Positions 9,144 through 18,681 of a DNA stretch of 64,000 nt are shown here, piece after piece. Position 1 is the stretch's first letter, and the number at the start of each line of letters is the position of its first letter. The position numbers and the translations under genes are program-made. The notes under the pieces are model-generated. The model had not been told where the DNA came from. It saw only the letters and a list, made by a program, of their open reading frames with translations, and ran no database searches. The stretch spans positions 124,001 through 188,000 of the forward strand of contig NZ_FUYR01000002.1 of the NCBI RefSeq assembly GCF_900168015.1, read 5' to 3'. This DNA is from Daejeonella lutea. GTDB lineage: Bacteria > Bacteroidota > Bacteroidia > Sphingobacteriales > Sphingobacteriaceae.

Positions 9144-10709
9144 TTAGAATTTGTGCTGGAAAGATACGGAAACATCGAATTCGTTACGCGTCTTTCCTGG
9201 TGTATATTCCTGTTTATTCCATGTCCCGAATAGGCCCAAAATACCTCGGCGGAGCACAGTCTTCTGATAACCCAGAGTAAATCGCAAGGATTCGAGAGTG
9301 ACCCGGTCCAGAAAGTCAAAGTTTCGGGCTACATCTTCGGGAGAAAAACCATATCCCGCAATAGCGGTTAGATAGTCGTCAGAATTATCGTTAAAGTAAT
9401 ATCGGTTTGTGAAGATGTAAGACCCTACCAATTTTCCGTTGCTGGCCGTTTGAAATGTCTTTATGTTTGCCCAATATTTATTAAAATACTTTCCCACCGC
9501 ACCGGTAAAACCTTTGAAGTCTGAATCTGCATTCAAATACCTGATACCAATTTCTGATTCCCAACTTTTGCTTAATGGGAAGAAATAAGAATATGAGAAT
9601 TTTATTTTGGGGAAAACAAATGAATCTGAAAAGGCCAGGTTAACGAAGGAATAGGTTTTTCCATGCTTCGGATAAGCCTCCAATTCGAATTGGTACCCCT
9701 TACGATTAACCCTGTCGGCATAGTTAATTCGTCCCAGCATTGAGATTCCTTTTTCCTGGCGCATATAAAACAAACTATACAATGCCCAGGGGTTTCGTTC
9801 GGGCTGATCAAACATCGTGACTGAAGTACTCAACCCTATCCTATTCTGACGGCTGAGCAGAAAAGTTTCATCGCGTATCGCGACAATTTGACTAGTAGAT
9901 GTATTTGCTTTCACTAATGAATCTGCCAGCAAATATGCTTCCCTCATATCTCCTTCTAATTGTAAAAGAGAAAGTTTTTTGGTAAAAATTGAAGCATTAT
10001 TCGTGTAAAAATTCAGACCAGAATCAATCAATTTTCCAGCCGAGTGATAATCTTTCCTTTCCAGGTTAATGTTTATTGCAAGATTTCTGGCCACAGTGTC
10101 TGCCGGGTCAACTCGTAATATATCTTCATAGCTGAGCAGTGCCTTTGCAGTGTCTCCTTTGCTCATCAGATATTTACCCTCTGAAAATCTGATATCCTTA
10201 TATAAGTAAATAAAATTTGTATCGACGGGATTATTTGTCAGAAGAGAACCCGCAATCCAGACAGCTTCATCATACCTTCCCATTGTTTTTAGCAGATCTG
10301 CTTTTTTTACCCTTATCTCCCCTGACGAACCTGCTCGCTCAATCGCGTCTGCATACTTTAGGGCATCGTCATTTCTGCCTAAACGAACGCTCAGGTTGAA
10401 AAGAGCGTTTAACGCTTCCATGTTGCCTGCGTGTTTTGCCAGCACCTTGCTATACTCAGCGATGCCTTCTTCATCCCTACCACTTAATACATAAATCCTT
10501 CCCAATAGAAGACGAATATCTGTGTAATCCGGACTAATTGCCAGGGCTGATTGCGCCAGAGCTATTGCGCGGGGATAATTTTTGTTAATGTTTGTTTCAT
10601 CGAGGGCCTGTTTAAAAAGTTCATCGGAAGATATTGCCTGCGCAAATGATGAAAAATTTATAATAAGGCAGAAGCCTATGGTGAGTATGTATAACAATCG
10701 TTGACGCAT
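9144..10709 (-). CDS. TPR protein with C-terminal YaiO-type outer-membrane beta-barrel
   Basis: A 521-residue protein with a signal peptide (about 1-23) and four to six TPR-like helical hairpins (about 25-270: YPRAIALAQSALAISPDY, NMEALNALFNLSVRLGRNDDA and others). The C-terminal barrel (about 290-521) has alternating aromatic strands and ends in SVSFQHKF, a typical outer-membrane C-terminal phenylalanine. TPR plus barrel is the architecture of PgaA/BcsC-type polysaccharide exporters. The YaiO-type barrel and its place 6 bases after the GT2 synthase suggest it carries the polymer across the outer membrane. The export role is inferred from context. Confidence 0.85.
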   Translation of the reverse strand: MRQRLLYILTIGFCLIINFSSFAQAISSDELFKQALDETNINKNYPRAIALAQSALAISPDYTDIRLLLGRIYVLSGRDEEGIAEYSKVLAKHAGNMEALNALFNLSVRLGRNDDALKYADAIERAGSSGEIRVKKADLLKTMGRYDEAVWIAGSLLTNNPVDTNFIYLYKDIRFSEGKYLMSKGDTAKALLSYEDILRVDPADTVARNLAININLERKDYHSAGKLIDSGLNFYTNNASIFTKKLSLLQLEGDMREAYLLADSLVKANTSTSQIVAIRDETFLLSRQNRIGLSTSVTMFDQPERNPWALYSLFYMRQEKGISMLGRINYADRVNRKGYQFELEAYPKHGKTYSFVNLAFSDSFVFPKIKFSYSYFFPLSKSWESEIGIRYLNADSDFKGFTGAVGKYFNKYWANIKTFQTASNGKLVGSYIFTNRYYFNDNSDDYLTAIAGYGFSPEDVARNFDFLDRVTLESLRFTLGYQKTVLRRGILGLFGTWNKQEYTPGKTRNEFDVSVSFQHKF

Positions 10710-10715
10710 CTTTTC

Positions 10716-12155
10716 TTAATCTATAGCAACTTTTTTCTTTTTAAATCCAATTCTTGTCATCTCACCCCAGTTAAGCTTCCGGTTGGAAAAGAAGTAAAAG
10801 TTACCGCGCAGGGAGAAAAAAAGTACAAGGGGGTGATAAACAAATGGCTCTACAATTGCTGCAAGGCATAGCTTAAATACCTCCCTTTTCTTTTCATACT
10901 TCATTCCTGCCACTTCGTCCCAAAGAATGGCCATTATTGTGATCATCACAGAAAAAGAATAAACAAATGCAAGCAGGATCAACGCATAAATCCATGTGAT
11001 CTGTCCTGTAATTGCCAGGTATATATAAAATATTATCCCACCGGCTTCAATTAATGGTGCAAGCCACTCAAAGAATACCCAATAGGGAAATGTAAGCAGA
11101 CCAAAAACTTTATATTTCGGGTTAAAAAATACCTTTCGATGAATCCATAGGGTTTGAGCCAGCCCCTTAGTCCAGCGGGTCCTTTGCCTGGCGAATATTC
11201 TTAACGAAGAAGGGACTTCTGTCCAGCACAGCGACTCTGGGATATAGGTAACAAGGTATTTTTCCTTATGATCTTCCATCCACACTCTCATCCTGCCAAT
11301 TAGCTCCATATCCTCACCAAATGATTTATGATCATACCCTCCAGCAGATAATACAACTTCTTTGTCAAACAAGCCAATTCCTCCCGAAACCAGCATTAAG
11401 CCATTGATTTTGCTCCACGCCATTCTTCCGAGTAAGAAGGCGCGAATGTATTCCAGCTCCTGGAACAGTGGGAGAAACTTATTAGGGACCTTTACCTTTT
11501 TGAGATATCCATTTTCGACTTCGCATGAGTTAGAAATACGGATTACCGAACCAGTTGCAATAACCCGGGTTTTCTCCTCCACGAATGGCCTCACCATCTT
11601 GATAAGCGTATCTTTATGAAGAATACAATCCATATCTGTGCAGAGGAACAACGGATATGACGAAGCATTGATCCCTGCATTGGACGCATCAGCCTTGCTT
11701 TTTCCATTGTGTTTATCAATAACTATGAGTTTTGAATAAACCGGGTTCTTTGATTTGTAGATACCTTTGACAGGCTGTGTCTTAATTTCTTCATGATAGT
11801 AGTAGCTACTCTCGGCAAGTTCATACTCGTCTATCAGCTTTTGAAGCGTATCGTCAGTACTTCCATCGTTAACAATAATAACTTCATACTTAGGGTAATT
11901 AAGCGACAGCAAGGTGTGGACGCCATTGATTACAGTTCCAGATTCATTAAATGCGGGTGCTATCACCGAAATGCCAGGTACGTGCTGAGAGTTCAGCAAA
12001 GCTGAATGATTAATGTACCAGCAGCGAAGGTTATACTTTCTTATCTCAATTACGCTCAGTATTACAAGCGTGAGGTAGCTGAACATTATAAGGACACTAT
12101 AGTAAAATATAGCCTGTTCAAAAATAAGGCTTATCCAAATGCTTAGAGTGTCCAT
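10716..12155 (-). CDS. processive family 2 glycosyltransferase (PgaC/BcsA-like polysaccharide synthase)
   Basis: A 479-residue inner-membrane synthase with one or two N-terminal TM helices (about 12-38) and three or more at the C-terminus (about 345-450). The GT-A domain carries the full processive set: nucleotide-binding NDGSTDD (about 96-102), DxD as DMD 174-176, the GED acid at 280-282 and QRTRW at 324-328. Such enzymes polymerise a sugar nucleotide and pass the chain through the membrane. The sugar is not evident; similarity to poly-N-acetylglucosamine synthases is the nearest guess. It starts 1 base after the HEAT gene. Confidence 0.9.
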   Translation of the reverse strand: MDTLSIWISLIFEQAIFYYSVLIMFSYLTLVILSVIEIRKYNLRCWYINHSALLNSQHVPGISVIAPAFNESGTVINGVHTLLSLNYPKYEVIIVNDGSTDDTLQKLIDEYELAESSYYYHEEIKTQPVKGIYKSKNPVYSKLIVIDKHNGKSKADASNAGINASSYPLFLCTDMDCILHKDTLIKMVRPFVEEKTRVIATGSVIRISNSCEVENGYLKKVKVPNKFLPLFQELEYIRAFLLGRMAWSKINGLMLVSGGIGLFDKEVVLSAGGYDHKSFGEDMELIGRMRVWMEDHKEKYLVTYIPESLCWTEVPSSLRIFARQRTRWTKGLAQTLWIHRKVFFNPKYKVFGLLTFPYWVFFEWLAPLIEAGGIIFYIYLAITGQITWIYALILLAFVYSFSVMITIMAILWDEVAGMKYEKKREVFKLCLAAIVEPFVYHPLVLFFSLRGNFYFFSNRKLNWGEMTRIGFKKKKVAID

Positions 12156-12156
12156 G

Positions 12157-13275
12157 TTAATTTAGCGCTTCAGTAAAATGATTGATAAGGCCTTTTTGGA
12201 CGGCATGCTCCTCCTGGAGTTCATTTTTTACCTCATACGCCACAACGGGTGGGTGTGAAGTGATGGCTGCTGCTGCACTTTTTATGATCAGGAAATCTTC
12301 GGCCTCCATGAATTTCTGCCTGATAAAGTCAACAGAATTCCCACTTGCAATTAAACCAAGCGAAATCAAAATTGCCGCCTTGTTTTTAACTGGCTCAAGT
12401 TGGTAACGATTACGTAAACTGGATTCGGCTTCTTCTGCATTTAATGCCCCCAGGGCTTCAATAATTCGGAGCCTTATAAAATCATCCTGGGCGTTAATAA
12501 CCGCCAGCAATTCCTGGATAGCGTCCAATTGCCTGTAATCAACAATGAGTTTGATACCCAAGAGCACCAGACTGCGATTTTCCGACCTCAGAAAGGTTTT
12601 GAAGCTTGGAATTGTTAAACCAATTGTATTAAAGATCCCCTCGACCAGCATCATTTGCTGCCATTCGCTCAGCTCTTCCCTTTCTTTCGACATCACCTCG
12701 AAACAATCACGCGCACGCAACCTGACTAATGCTATATAGGAAGCCACCCTGACATCCTGATTTTTATCATTAACCAATTTATACACCTCTAAAAGTGACA
12801 TTACGTCCTTCATTCGCTGCACTTCCGTTAGTCCCTGCGTTTTCAAAAACCATAAGGGGCTTTGAAGCTTCTTAAGACTGAATTGCCGAAGTTTAAGCCG
12901 GGAATAGGTTGCATTCACGATTCGACCTACCGATCCTGTTAGATTCGTTTGAAAATAGACCAGCAGTCTGATCATGGATTTCCGGAAAATCTTGTTCTTG
13001 TTTTTTAGAACATCCAGAATCGACAAAGTTTTACTCAACTCTTTTTCTGAAATGTCTGATACAGAATCGTATATAAAAATCCGTTCGCCTAAGGTTTCAA
13101 GAATTGCCTCATCGGCCATCTTCTGAATTTTCTGCCGTCTTTTTTTAATCACCCGGTTGACAAATATGACAGCGATTGTGCAAAATGTCAATATTGCTGA
13201 GATAATTGCCACGAATGCGGCGAAACGGATAATCTCAGGATAATTATGATTAACTACGGCATTTAATTGGTTCAT
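12157..13275 (-). CDS. membrane-anchored HEAT-repeat protein
   Basis: A 372-residue protein with one N-terminal TM helix (about 17-39), a basic KKRRQK stop-transfer, and then a cytoplasmic domain of tandem helical pairs (about 150-350), including DVRVASYIALVRLRARD and DFIRLRIIEALGALNAEEA, typical HEAT units. It has no enzyme motif. Between a receiver and a polysaccharide synthase it may scaffold or regulate the synthase, perhaps linking the receiver to the membrane complex. That role is inference. Confidence 0.82.
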   Translation of the reverse strand: MNQLNAVVNHNYPEIIRFAAFVAIISAILTFCTIAVIFVNRVIKKRRQKIQKMADEAILETLGERIFIYDSVSDISEKELSKTLSILDVLKNKNKIFRKSMIRLLVYFQTNLTGSVGRIVNATYSRLKLRQFSLKKLQSPLWFLKTQGLTEVQRMKDVMSLLEVYKLVNDKNQDVRVASYIALVRLRARDCFEVMSKEREELSEWQQMMLVEGIFNTIGLTIPSFKTFLRSENRSLVLLGIKLIVDYRQLDAIQELLAVINAQDDFIRLRIIEALGALNAEEAESSLRNRYQLEPVKNKAAILISLGLIASGNSVDFIRQKFMEAEDFLIIKSAAAAITSHPPVVAYEVKNELQEEHAVQKGLINHFTEALN

Positions 13276-13296
13276 TTGAGAGCTTTTTCGGTTACC

Positions 13297-13680
13297 TTAA
13301 GCCGCGGTGAGGTCCGATAGAATGAATTGCTTTAGTTTGGCAACAACGACATTCAATGAGAATGGTTTAACTATATAATCTTTAACCCCAGCTTCCAGTA
13401 CATCCACAACCAATTCATCTGATGCCAGGGCTGTAAGGACAAAAATGGGTGTTTCACTGTTATGCCTAGTTTTCTTTAACTCTGCGATCAATTCAAGCCC
13501 TGCAATATTGGGGACCATTATATCGGCTAGAATTATATCGTATTTTTTTAATTGAGCCTTCCTTAATGCACTGATACCGTCCAGCGCCTTATCAACTTTA
13601 AATCCCTCTTTCGTTAATCTTGATTCTAATAATTTGTTTATTAATAATTCATGATCTACTATTAAAACTTTATTTTTCAT
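13297..13680 (-). CDS. single-domain response regulator heading the exopolysaccharide gene run
   Basis: A 127-residue receiver. The acidic pocket is VDHE (residues 8-11), with histidine in place of one of the usual Asp/Glu pair. The phospho-acceptor is Asp53 (LADIMVP), the switch residue is Thr83 and Lys105 is in VKPFS. It has no output domain. It is first in a five-gene minus-strand run with gaps of 21, 1, 6 and 6 bases, so it may control the polysaccharide machinery post-translationally. Confidence 0.9.
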   Translation of the reverse strand: MKNKVLIVDHELLINKLLESRLTKEGFKVDKALDGISALRKAQLKKYDIILADIMVPNIAGLELIAELKKTRHNSETPIFVLTALASDELVVDVLEAGVKDYIVKPFSLNVVVAKLKQFILSDLTAA

Positions 13681-13913
13681 AATACCCTCTTATCCTTTCG
13701 ATAGCTGTCTTATTCCCTTATAAGTTTTTATGCTATGTAATACCCTTAACGCAATTGGTGTGCCTCAATGAAACTTCATCCCCGTAACCGAGGACGAAAG
13801 GTTAAACATTTAAGTTTTAGAGCCTGATTATCAAATGCCTAGCAAGTTGGATAAAAATTATAATTGTAAGTAAATAAAGGTCCAATTGGGAAATTATATA
13901 GGCCTATGTGCCC

Positions 13914-13949
13914 TAAAAAAAGCCCGGCAAAAATAGATTGCCGGGCTTA
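13914..13949 (-). terminator. rho-independent terminator after the OmpA-like gene
   Basis: Arms AAGCCCGGCAA (13920-13930) and TTGCCGGGCTT (13938-13948) pair perfectly around a 7-base loop, and the minus-strand transcript then runs into seven T. It lies 15 bases past the stop of the gene at 13964-14830. Confidence 0.9.
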
Positions 13950-13963
13950 AAGCTCGTGTGGAA

Positions 13964-14830
13964 TTAATTAGTTGGAGAGCCTTCAGGTGCTTTTCCGATA
14001 AGCTCCATGAACTGATCAAGTTTTGGTGTAATGATGATCTGGGTGCGTCTGTTTCTTGTTTTTCCGGACTCGCTATCATTACCGGCAATCGGATTATATT
14101 CTCCACGGCCACCGGCTGTAAGCCTTTTCGGGTCAACGCCATACGTGTTTTGAAGGGCCTGAACTACCGACGAAGCACGCAATGCACTTAAATCCCAGTT
14201 GTTACGAATGTTCGTTTTAGTGATAGGCACATTATCCGTGTTACCTTCAATGAGCACATCATAACCCTGATAATCTTTAATGATTTTGGCAATCTTGCCC
14301 AGCGTTGTTCCAGCCTGATCGGAAATTTCATAGCTTCCTGATTTGTACAACATATTATCTGAAAGGGAAATATAAACAACCCCCTTCAGCACCTGGACAT
14401 CCACATCGCCCAGCTCTTCGCGGCTTAATGATCGGGTGAGGTTATTAGTAAGCACCATGTTAAGAGAATCACTCTTATTCTTTGCGTTAACTAATTGCTT
14501 GATATACTTGTTGGAACTGTTGATCTCATCAACCAGCTTGGATATGTTCACATTTCCCTGGTTACTGGATGTCAGGCATTTATTGAGGGCTTCCTGTAGC
14601 TGGGTTGCATTGGCCTTTTCTGCAGCGATCTGCTCTTCCAAGCTTTTTACCCTTGCGGTTGTTCCTGACAAGCCTTGCTGGCCTGTCTGATACCTCTCGT
14701 TCAGCTCGCGGTTGCTTTCCTGTAACTGATTGTAACTTGATTGAAGGGCGGCATAATCTTTCTTACTTACACAACCCTGTGCCAGCACGCCGGTTATCAG
14801 CATGGCTGGTATTAAAGTGGTAATCTTCAT
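13964..14830 (-). CDS. OmpA-family peptidoglycan-binding lipoprotein
   Basis: A 288-residue protein with a signal peptide ending LAQGC (Cys20 as candidate lipid anchor, although Gln at -2 is unusual). Residues about 25-130 form a coiled coil (YNQLQESNRELNERYQ, VKSLEEQIAAEKA). The C-terminal OmpA domain (about 150-275) has DVLIEGNTDNVPI, NWDLSALRASSVVQAL and AGGRGEYNPIA, with Asp and Arg positions that bind meso-diaminopimelate. It likely tethers the outer membrane to peptidoglycan. A strong terminator follows. Confidence 0.9.
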   Translation of the reverse strand: MKITTLIPAMLITGVLAQGCVSKKDYAALQSSYNQLQESNRELNERYQTGQQGLSGTTARVKSLEEQIAAEKANATQLQEALNKCLTSSNQGNVNISKLVDEINSSNKYIKQLVNAKNKSDSLNMVLTNNLTRSLSREELGDVDVQVLKGVVYISLSDNMLYKSGSYEISDQAGTTLGKIAKIIKDYQGYDVLIEGNTDNVPITKTNIRNNWDLSALRASSVVQALQNTYGVDPKRLTAGGRGEYNPIAGNDSESGKTRNRRTQIIITPKLDQFMELIGKAPEGSPTN

Positions 14831-14879
14831 AACGTTGACTTTTGTTAAGACAACAATTCAACAATTACGGTACCACAAA

Positions 14880-14981
14880 TTAATTGACAATGGAGAATTG
14901 AGAATAGACAAGTGACAGTGGACGTGGTAATAGAGCAGCATTTGTGAACTGCCAACTGTCAACTCCCAACCCTCAACTTAT
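14880..14981. repeat. heptamer 3' repeat block
   Basis: Read on the minus strand, heptamers AGGGTTG GGAGTTG ACAGTTG GCAGTT follow directly after the CDGSH gene's stop. Further in, plus-strand purine-rich units (ACAATGG, GAGAATTG, ACAGTGG) lie in the opposite orientation, so the block has inverted halves like the one at 2084-2222. Confidence 0.6.
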
Positions 14982-15206
14982 TTAAACTTTCTTTGGAGGT
15001 AGATCGAACGCTACCGCCTCATGCTCAAAGTGCCCGTTATGCGATCCGTCACAAAATGGCTTATTCTTTGAAAGACCGCATCTGCAAATAGAAAGAACCG
15101 TTCTTCCCTGCAGCCCATATGCATTCCCGTTTCGGTCGACGATTTCGAAATCGCCCTCAATTTTAACTGACCCGTTATTATTGATCGTAAGTTTTGTCTT
15201 TGACAT
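14982..15206 (-). CDS. CDGSH iron-sulfur protein
   Basis: A 74-residue protein with the complete three-Cys, one-His 2Fe-2S motif: Cys41, Cys43, Cys52 and His56 in CRCGLSKNKPFCDGSH. Bacterial single CDGSH proteins are small electron-transfer or redox-sensing proteins of uncertain partners. The N-terminal 35 residues are strand-rich, as in other family members. It is cytosolic and alone on the strand. Confidence 0.93.
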   Translation of the reverse strand: MSKTKLTINNNGSVKIEGDFEIVDRNGNAYGLQGRTVLSICRCGLSKNKPFCDGSHNGHFEHEAVAFDLPPKKV

Positions 15207-15303
15207 CTTTAATTGGTTTCTGGCAAAACTAAAATAATACCCATCGCAGACACAAAATGATTGCTATTTAGAAACATTCCGTTTCAGACGGCCAGGCATA
15301 AAA

Positions 15304-17778
15304 TCATTTGCCCGCACCTGGAGCGGTCTCCACGTTTGCTTCCCCAAGTTTCCATTCATGATCAAAGAAACCCGCCATTTCTACGCCGCTTACGCCCGAA
15401 TTAAGCATGCCTAGTCTAAAAATCATCAGATCCGGGAATCCGCTGGCACCAGCGAAATACTGATTTCCATTAGCTGCCTTCATACCTTTAATGCCGCTTC
15501 CTGATATTACTGAGACAGAATTATCGGTGGTGCCTGCTATGGGCCACACAAAATAGGCCGCAAGGTCGTCACCTGTAAAAATCTTTTCACCAGCTTTTAT
15601 ATTTCCACTGCTTACTTTGATCGGGCAGTCGCTGAGCAAGCTATTCCATGCTGAATTTGTTGAGGAATTCCCGATCAACACCACGTTCCTGCCTGCAAAC
15701 TTTAAACGGGAATATTCCTTATCGGGAATAATGTCGACTGCGCCGTTCCCGCGATAGTACCAGGTTTCAGCATCAAACACTGCCTTTTCGCGACTCCAGT
15801 TTTTCTCTTCCTTATTTCCTGAAGTGCCGTAGACAAACACCATGTTCTTATTGAATCCGTCTTTGAAAGTTCCATATCGGTGTGGCCCTTTCTGCTGATC
15901 AGATGGAGCCGAAACTAAGGTCCAACTGTCGGATGCCTTTCGAAGGAACACACTATCAGAAGCACTCCGGATTTTGTAATTAATTGCGGATTTATCTAAG
16001 CTGATCGTAATATTAGAATTCATTGAGAAATCTTTAAGATTGAGTTTCAGCAAACTGATATTGTCTGTCGACCCAGATATTGTGCCAGCTTTCAAATTAC
16101 GGTTAAGCTTTAGTTTACTGTATTGAAGTGGCATATTCTGCTGGTGTATGGATGCCCAGCGATAGCTCGGGGAGATTCCGGGGCTGGCAGTCATAAAATC
16201 TATCGTATTGACTGCAGTATCCGCTGCAAGCTTATGCCATTTAAGGAAATCAAACATAGGCTTCCAGTCTACACTTTCACTTCCGTACCAGTGCGATCCA
16301 CCCGGATGCTCGTAGTAGCTAAAATCAGGATGAAAGGTAGAAAGTTGCTGGCGCATCTGGCGTGCATAATTCACTGACACGGTGCGATCATCATCACCAT
16401 GCATTATATATACTCCCAGCTGCTTGTAATTCGTGGCCAGTTTCGGCACATCGCTCTGATTGCTCGCCCTAAGCAATACCCGTCCAATCGGACTTGCACT
16501 GCTGTCTGGTATCAGACCATCTGCAGATCCGTACCCTTTTAAAGTCGGGTATCCCGCAGCCGGGGCAATAGCAGCCCATTTATCGGGATAGGTTGCTCCA
16601 AGAAACCAGGTACCGTGCCCTCCCATCGAATGCCCTGTCAGGTAAATATGCTGGGGATGAGGAGCAAATTTTTTCATGGCAAGTGCCAGAACCTCAAGAG
16701 CATCTATCCTGCCCCAGTCTTCCCAGTTAAAGCCTCTCGGTCTCCTGTTTGTGGCAGCAACAAGGTTTCCCCAGTCCTTCGACTCATAAGCCCTCGCCTG
16801 GCCGATTGCTTCTACTCCCGCCCCATGTACAGAAAGAAAAAGAGCGGATCCTGCTGTCCTTTGTCCCGTCTTCGGCACTACCGCATAGTACTGCAGACTA
16901 CCGTCAATCCCGCTGATGAAGGTGGTAGCGTATTTTTCTGTAGAATCCACACTTTGGATCTTAACGATCTTCGTGTCTACAATCTTTCCATTTTGAATCA
17001 GAGTGACTTCGCAATCATGCATTCCCTTTGAGGTAGCTCCTTCACCGTTCAAGCTGAAAATCACCTTTCGGGTAGAAACAGGTGGTACAACGCCAATTAC
17101 GCTGATCGACTCCTTTCCTTCAATCCGGCTTTTTATCTGCAGGCCCCTAAGCTCTGAGCCTGAAGTATTAATCACCACTATTGCCGCCTTCAGATTGCTA
17201 GCGTCTTCACCCGGAACAATAAATGGTAAGGTAGGATCTCCGATATCGAGCGAAACCGGCTTGACAGGAAACGACAGCGACGCTACAATTCCAGCACCGC
17301 GAACGTAGAATTCATTTTGCCCTTTAAGCAATCGCACAGGGACATTCATCCAGCCGGAAGCATAGGGATCGCCGGCATGCAATTCCCCGTTAACGTAGAC
17401 TGCACTGTTACCCCGAATATTCAGAATCGCTGGCTGGGCTTTTGGTGAAGAATAGGTCAAATACACATAACTATTTGCGCCGCGTCCGTTGAATCTTCCG
17501 GAAGTGTCAGCCGAAACAGATGTCCATTTTACTTCCTGCCCCTGGTCGTTCTTACCGAAAATAGCGCCTGCTGCAGGCCTGGTAAGCATTCCTGTGTAAA
17601 GTTTGTAAGCAAGATTATCAGTGTATAGTGCCTCTCTGCCATAACGTGCACCAGCATTAACCATGAGACCTGTATTAAAGGTGTGGATATCCTGAGATCT
17701 GGCAAACAGTGGAAATATGAGAAATAAAGAAAATAGACAGGTTTTCAAAGCTTTTGACGTGTGGTTTGTGGTTTTCAT
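15304..17778 (-). CDS. secreted prolyl-oligopeptidase/esterase-like alpha/beta hydrolase
   Basis: An 824-residue protein with a signal peptide (about 1-28, cleavage near ARSQD). The first ~290 residues are beta-rich accessory domains. The alpha/beta hydrolase domain (about 295-520) has the nucleophile elbow GHSMGG near residue 383, a candidate Asp in HGDDDRTV near 463 and a His in GGSHWYG near 495, giving a full triad. The last 300 residues are again beta-rich. PHB-depolymerase-like esterases and S9 peptidases both look like this, so the substrate remains open. It probably works in the periplasm or outside the cell. Confidence 0.85.
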   Translation of the reverse strand: MKTTNHTSKALKTCLFSLFLIFPLFARSQDIHTFNTGLMVNAGARYGREALYTDNLAYKLYTGMLTRPAAGAIFGKNDQGQEVKWTSVSADTSGRFNGRGANSYVYLTYSSPKAQPAILNIRGNSAVYVNGELHAGDPYASGWMNVPVRLLKGQNEFYVRGAGIVASLSFPVKPVSLDIGDPTLPFIVPGEDASNLKAAIVVINTSGSELRGLQIKSRIEGKESISVIGVVPPVSTRKVIFSLNGEGATSKGMHDCEVTLIQNGKIVDTKIVKIQSVDSTEKYATTFISGIDGSLQYYAVVPKTGQRTAGSALFLSVHGAGVEAIGQARAYESKDWGNLVAATNRRPRGFNWEDWGRIDALEVLALAMKKFAPHPQHIYLTGHSMGGHGTWFLGATYPDKWAAIAPAAGYPTLKGYGSADGLIPDSSASPIGRVLLRASNQSDVPKLATNYKQLGVYIMHGDDDRTVSVNYARQMRQQLSTFHPDFSYYEHPGGSHWYGSESVDWKPMFDFLKWHKLAADTAVNTIDFMTASPGISPSYRWASIHQQNMPLQYSKLKLNRNLKAGTISGSTDNISLLKLNLKDFSMNSNITISLDKSAINYKIRSASDSVFLRKASDSWTLVSAPSDQQKGPHRYGTFKDGFNKNMVFVYGTSGNKEEKNWSREKAVFDAETWYYRGNGAVDIIPDKEYSRLKFAGRNVVLIGNSSTNSAWNSLLSDCPIKVSSGNIKAGEKIFTGDDLAAYFVWPIAGTTDNSVSVISGSGIKGMKAANGNQYFAGASGFPDLMIFRLGMLNSGVSGVEMAGFFDHEWKLGEANVETAPGAGK

Positions 17779-17888
17779 AAATATTTGGTAGTTCTATCTC
17801 CAATATACAGTTCTTGGTGGATAGTTAATGATGATTTTGCCGTTGCGCGTGGGTGTCGTTCCCCGATTTATAGGGAAAATCTCAGCAA

Positions 17889-18380
17889 TTAACTTATGAC
17901 CTGGTTGCCGTCCCAAACCGCCTTTTCCTGAAAACTCAACTCGAGATCTTCTTCAACTTTAGCCCGGCCAGGGCTCAGCGTTAAAAAGTAAAGGATCATT
18001 AAACCTGCTACTGACAAACACGCCAGATTACCAGTCAGGAAGAAGGCGATCGCAGCGAACAAGGTTGGTGCTTCCATAAAAGCTACCCGAACAAGGAATG
18101 CCGACGAATACGTCGATAGTTTTTCTTTTAAGTTAGATTTTGCTGCTATATCAGCGAGCTGGTTTTGAAAGATAGTCCGCCCGCCCAGGAACCCAGCCAC
18201 AGCAAGAAAAGGTGCGACATAGAGGTACACATTTCCTTCGTCCTGCAGACTAAAATATGGGTTTTCCCGAGCAACAAGCACGGCCACAATAAACAGGATT
18301 TGTGAAGACAGAAATGCAGAGTAAATGATTTTGAGCGTTTTCAAGTATGAATCAGCGCTCGTTGTGAGGCTTTTGTTCAT
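17889..18380 (-). CDS. four-helix membrane protein of unknown function
   Basis: A 163-residue protein with four predicted TM helices (about 17-38, 50-66, 98-118 and 122-140) and a polar tail ending with FQEKAVWDGNQVIS. No motif is recognised. It has its own upstream gap and no clear operon partner. Confidence 0.7.
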   Translation of the reverse strand: MNKSLTTSADSYLKTLKIIYSAFLSSQILFIVAVLVARENPYFSLQDEGNVYLYVAPFLAVAGFLGGRTIFQNQLADIAAKSNLKEKLSTYSSAFLVRVAFMEAPTLFAAIAFFLTGNLACLSVAGLMILYFLTLSPGRAKVEEDLELSFQEKAVWDGNQVIS

Positions 18381-18423
18381 CGTTTGGGAGTTAGGTTTAA
18401 GGTTTTAGGTACGGCAAACTTTA

Positions 18424-18540
18424 TAATATATGGTAATCGAGTAAACAGTAATCAGGTGATCGGTAATCAGAGATCAGTAATCAGTGCCCGGTAATCAGTA
18501 GTCAGTAATCAGTAGTCAGTAATCAGTGGCAGGTAATTAG
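18424..18540 (+). repeat. heptamer repeat block, AGTAATC/AGTAGTC variety
   Basis: Alternating units CAGTAAT and CAGTAGT recur with a 7-base period, best between about 18464 and 18535. It shares the period and the AGT core with the GTTGAC-type blocks but has a different 3' half. Just beyond it (about 18552-18580) is a copy of a TCATTGCG/GAAGCAATCCC sequence that I know as a common dispersed repeat. Confidence 0.65.
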
Positions 18541-18605
18541 TATCGTAAATCTGTCATTGCGCAGCGAAGCAATCCCAAATCACACTCTTACATTGCACCG
18601 CAGTA

Positions 18606-18678
18606 CCTCTTACTTTCACCTTTCAACTCTCCACTTTCACCTTTCCACTTTCAACTCTCCATTCTCCATTCTCCCTCT
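18606..18678 (-). repeat. heptamer 3' repeat block after the M3 peptidase gene
   Basis: On the minus strand, directly after the peptidase stop, units AGAATGG, AGAGTTG, AAAGTGG and AAAGGTG follow one another in 7-base register for about ten units. Confidence 0.7.
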
Positions 18679-18681
18679 CAA

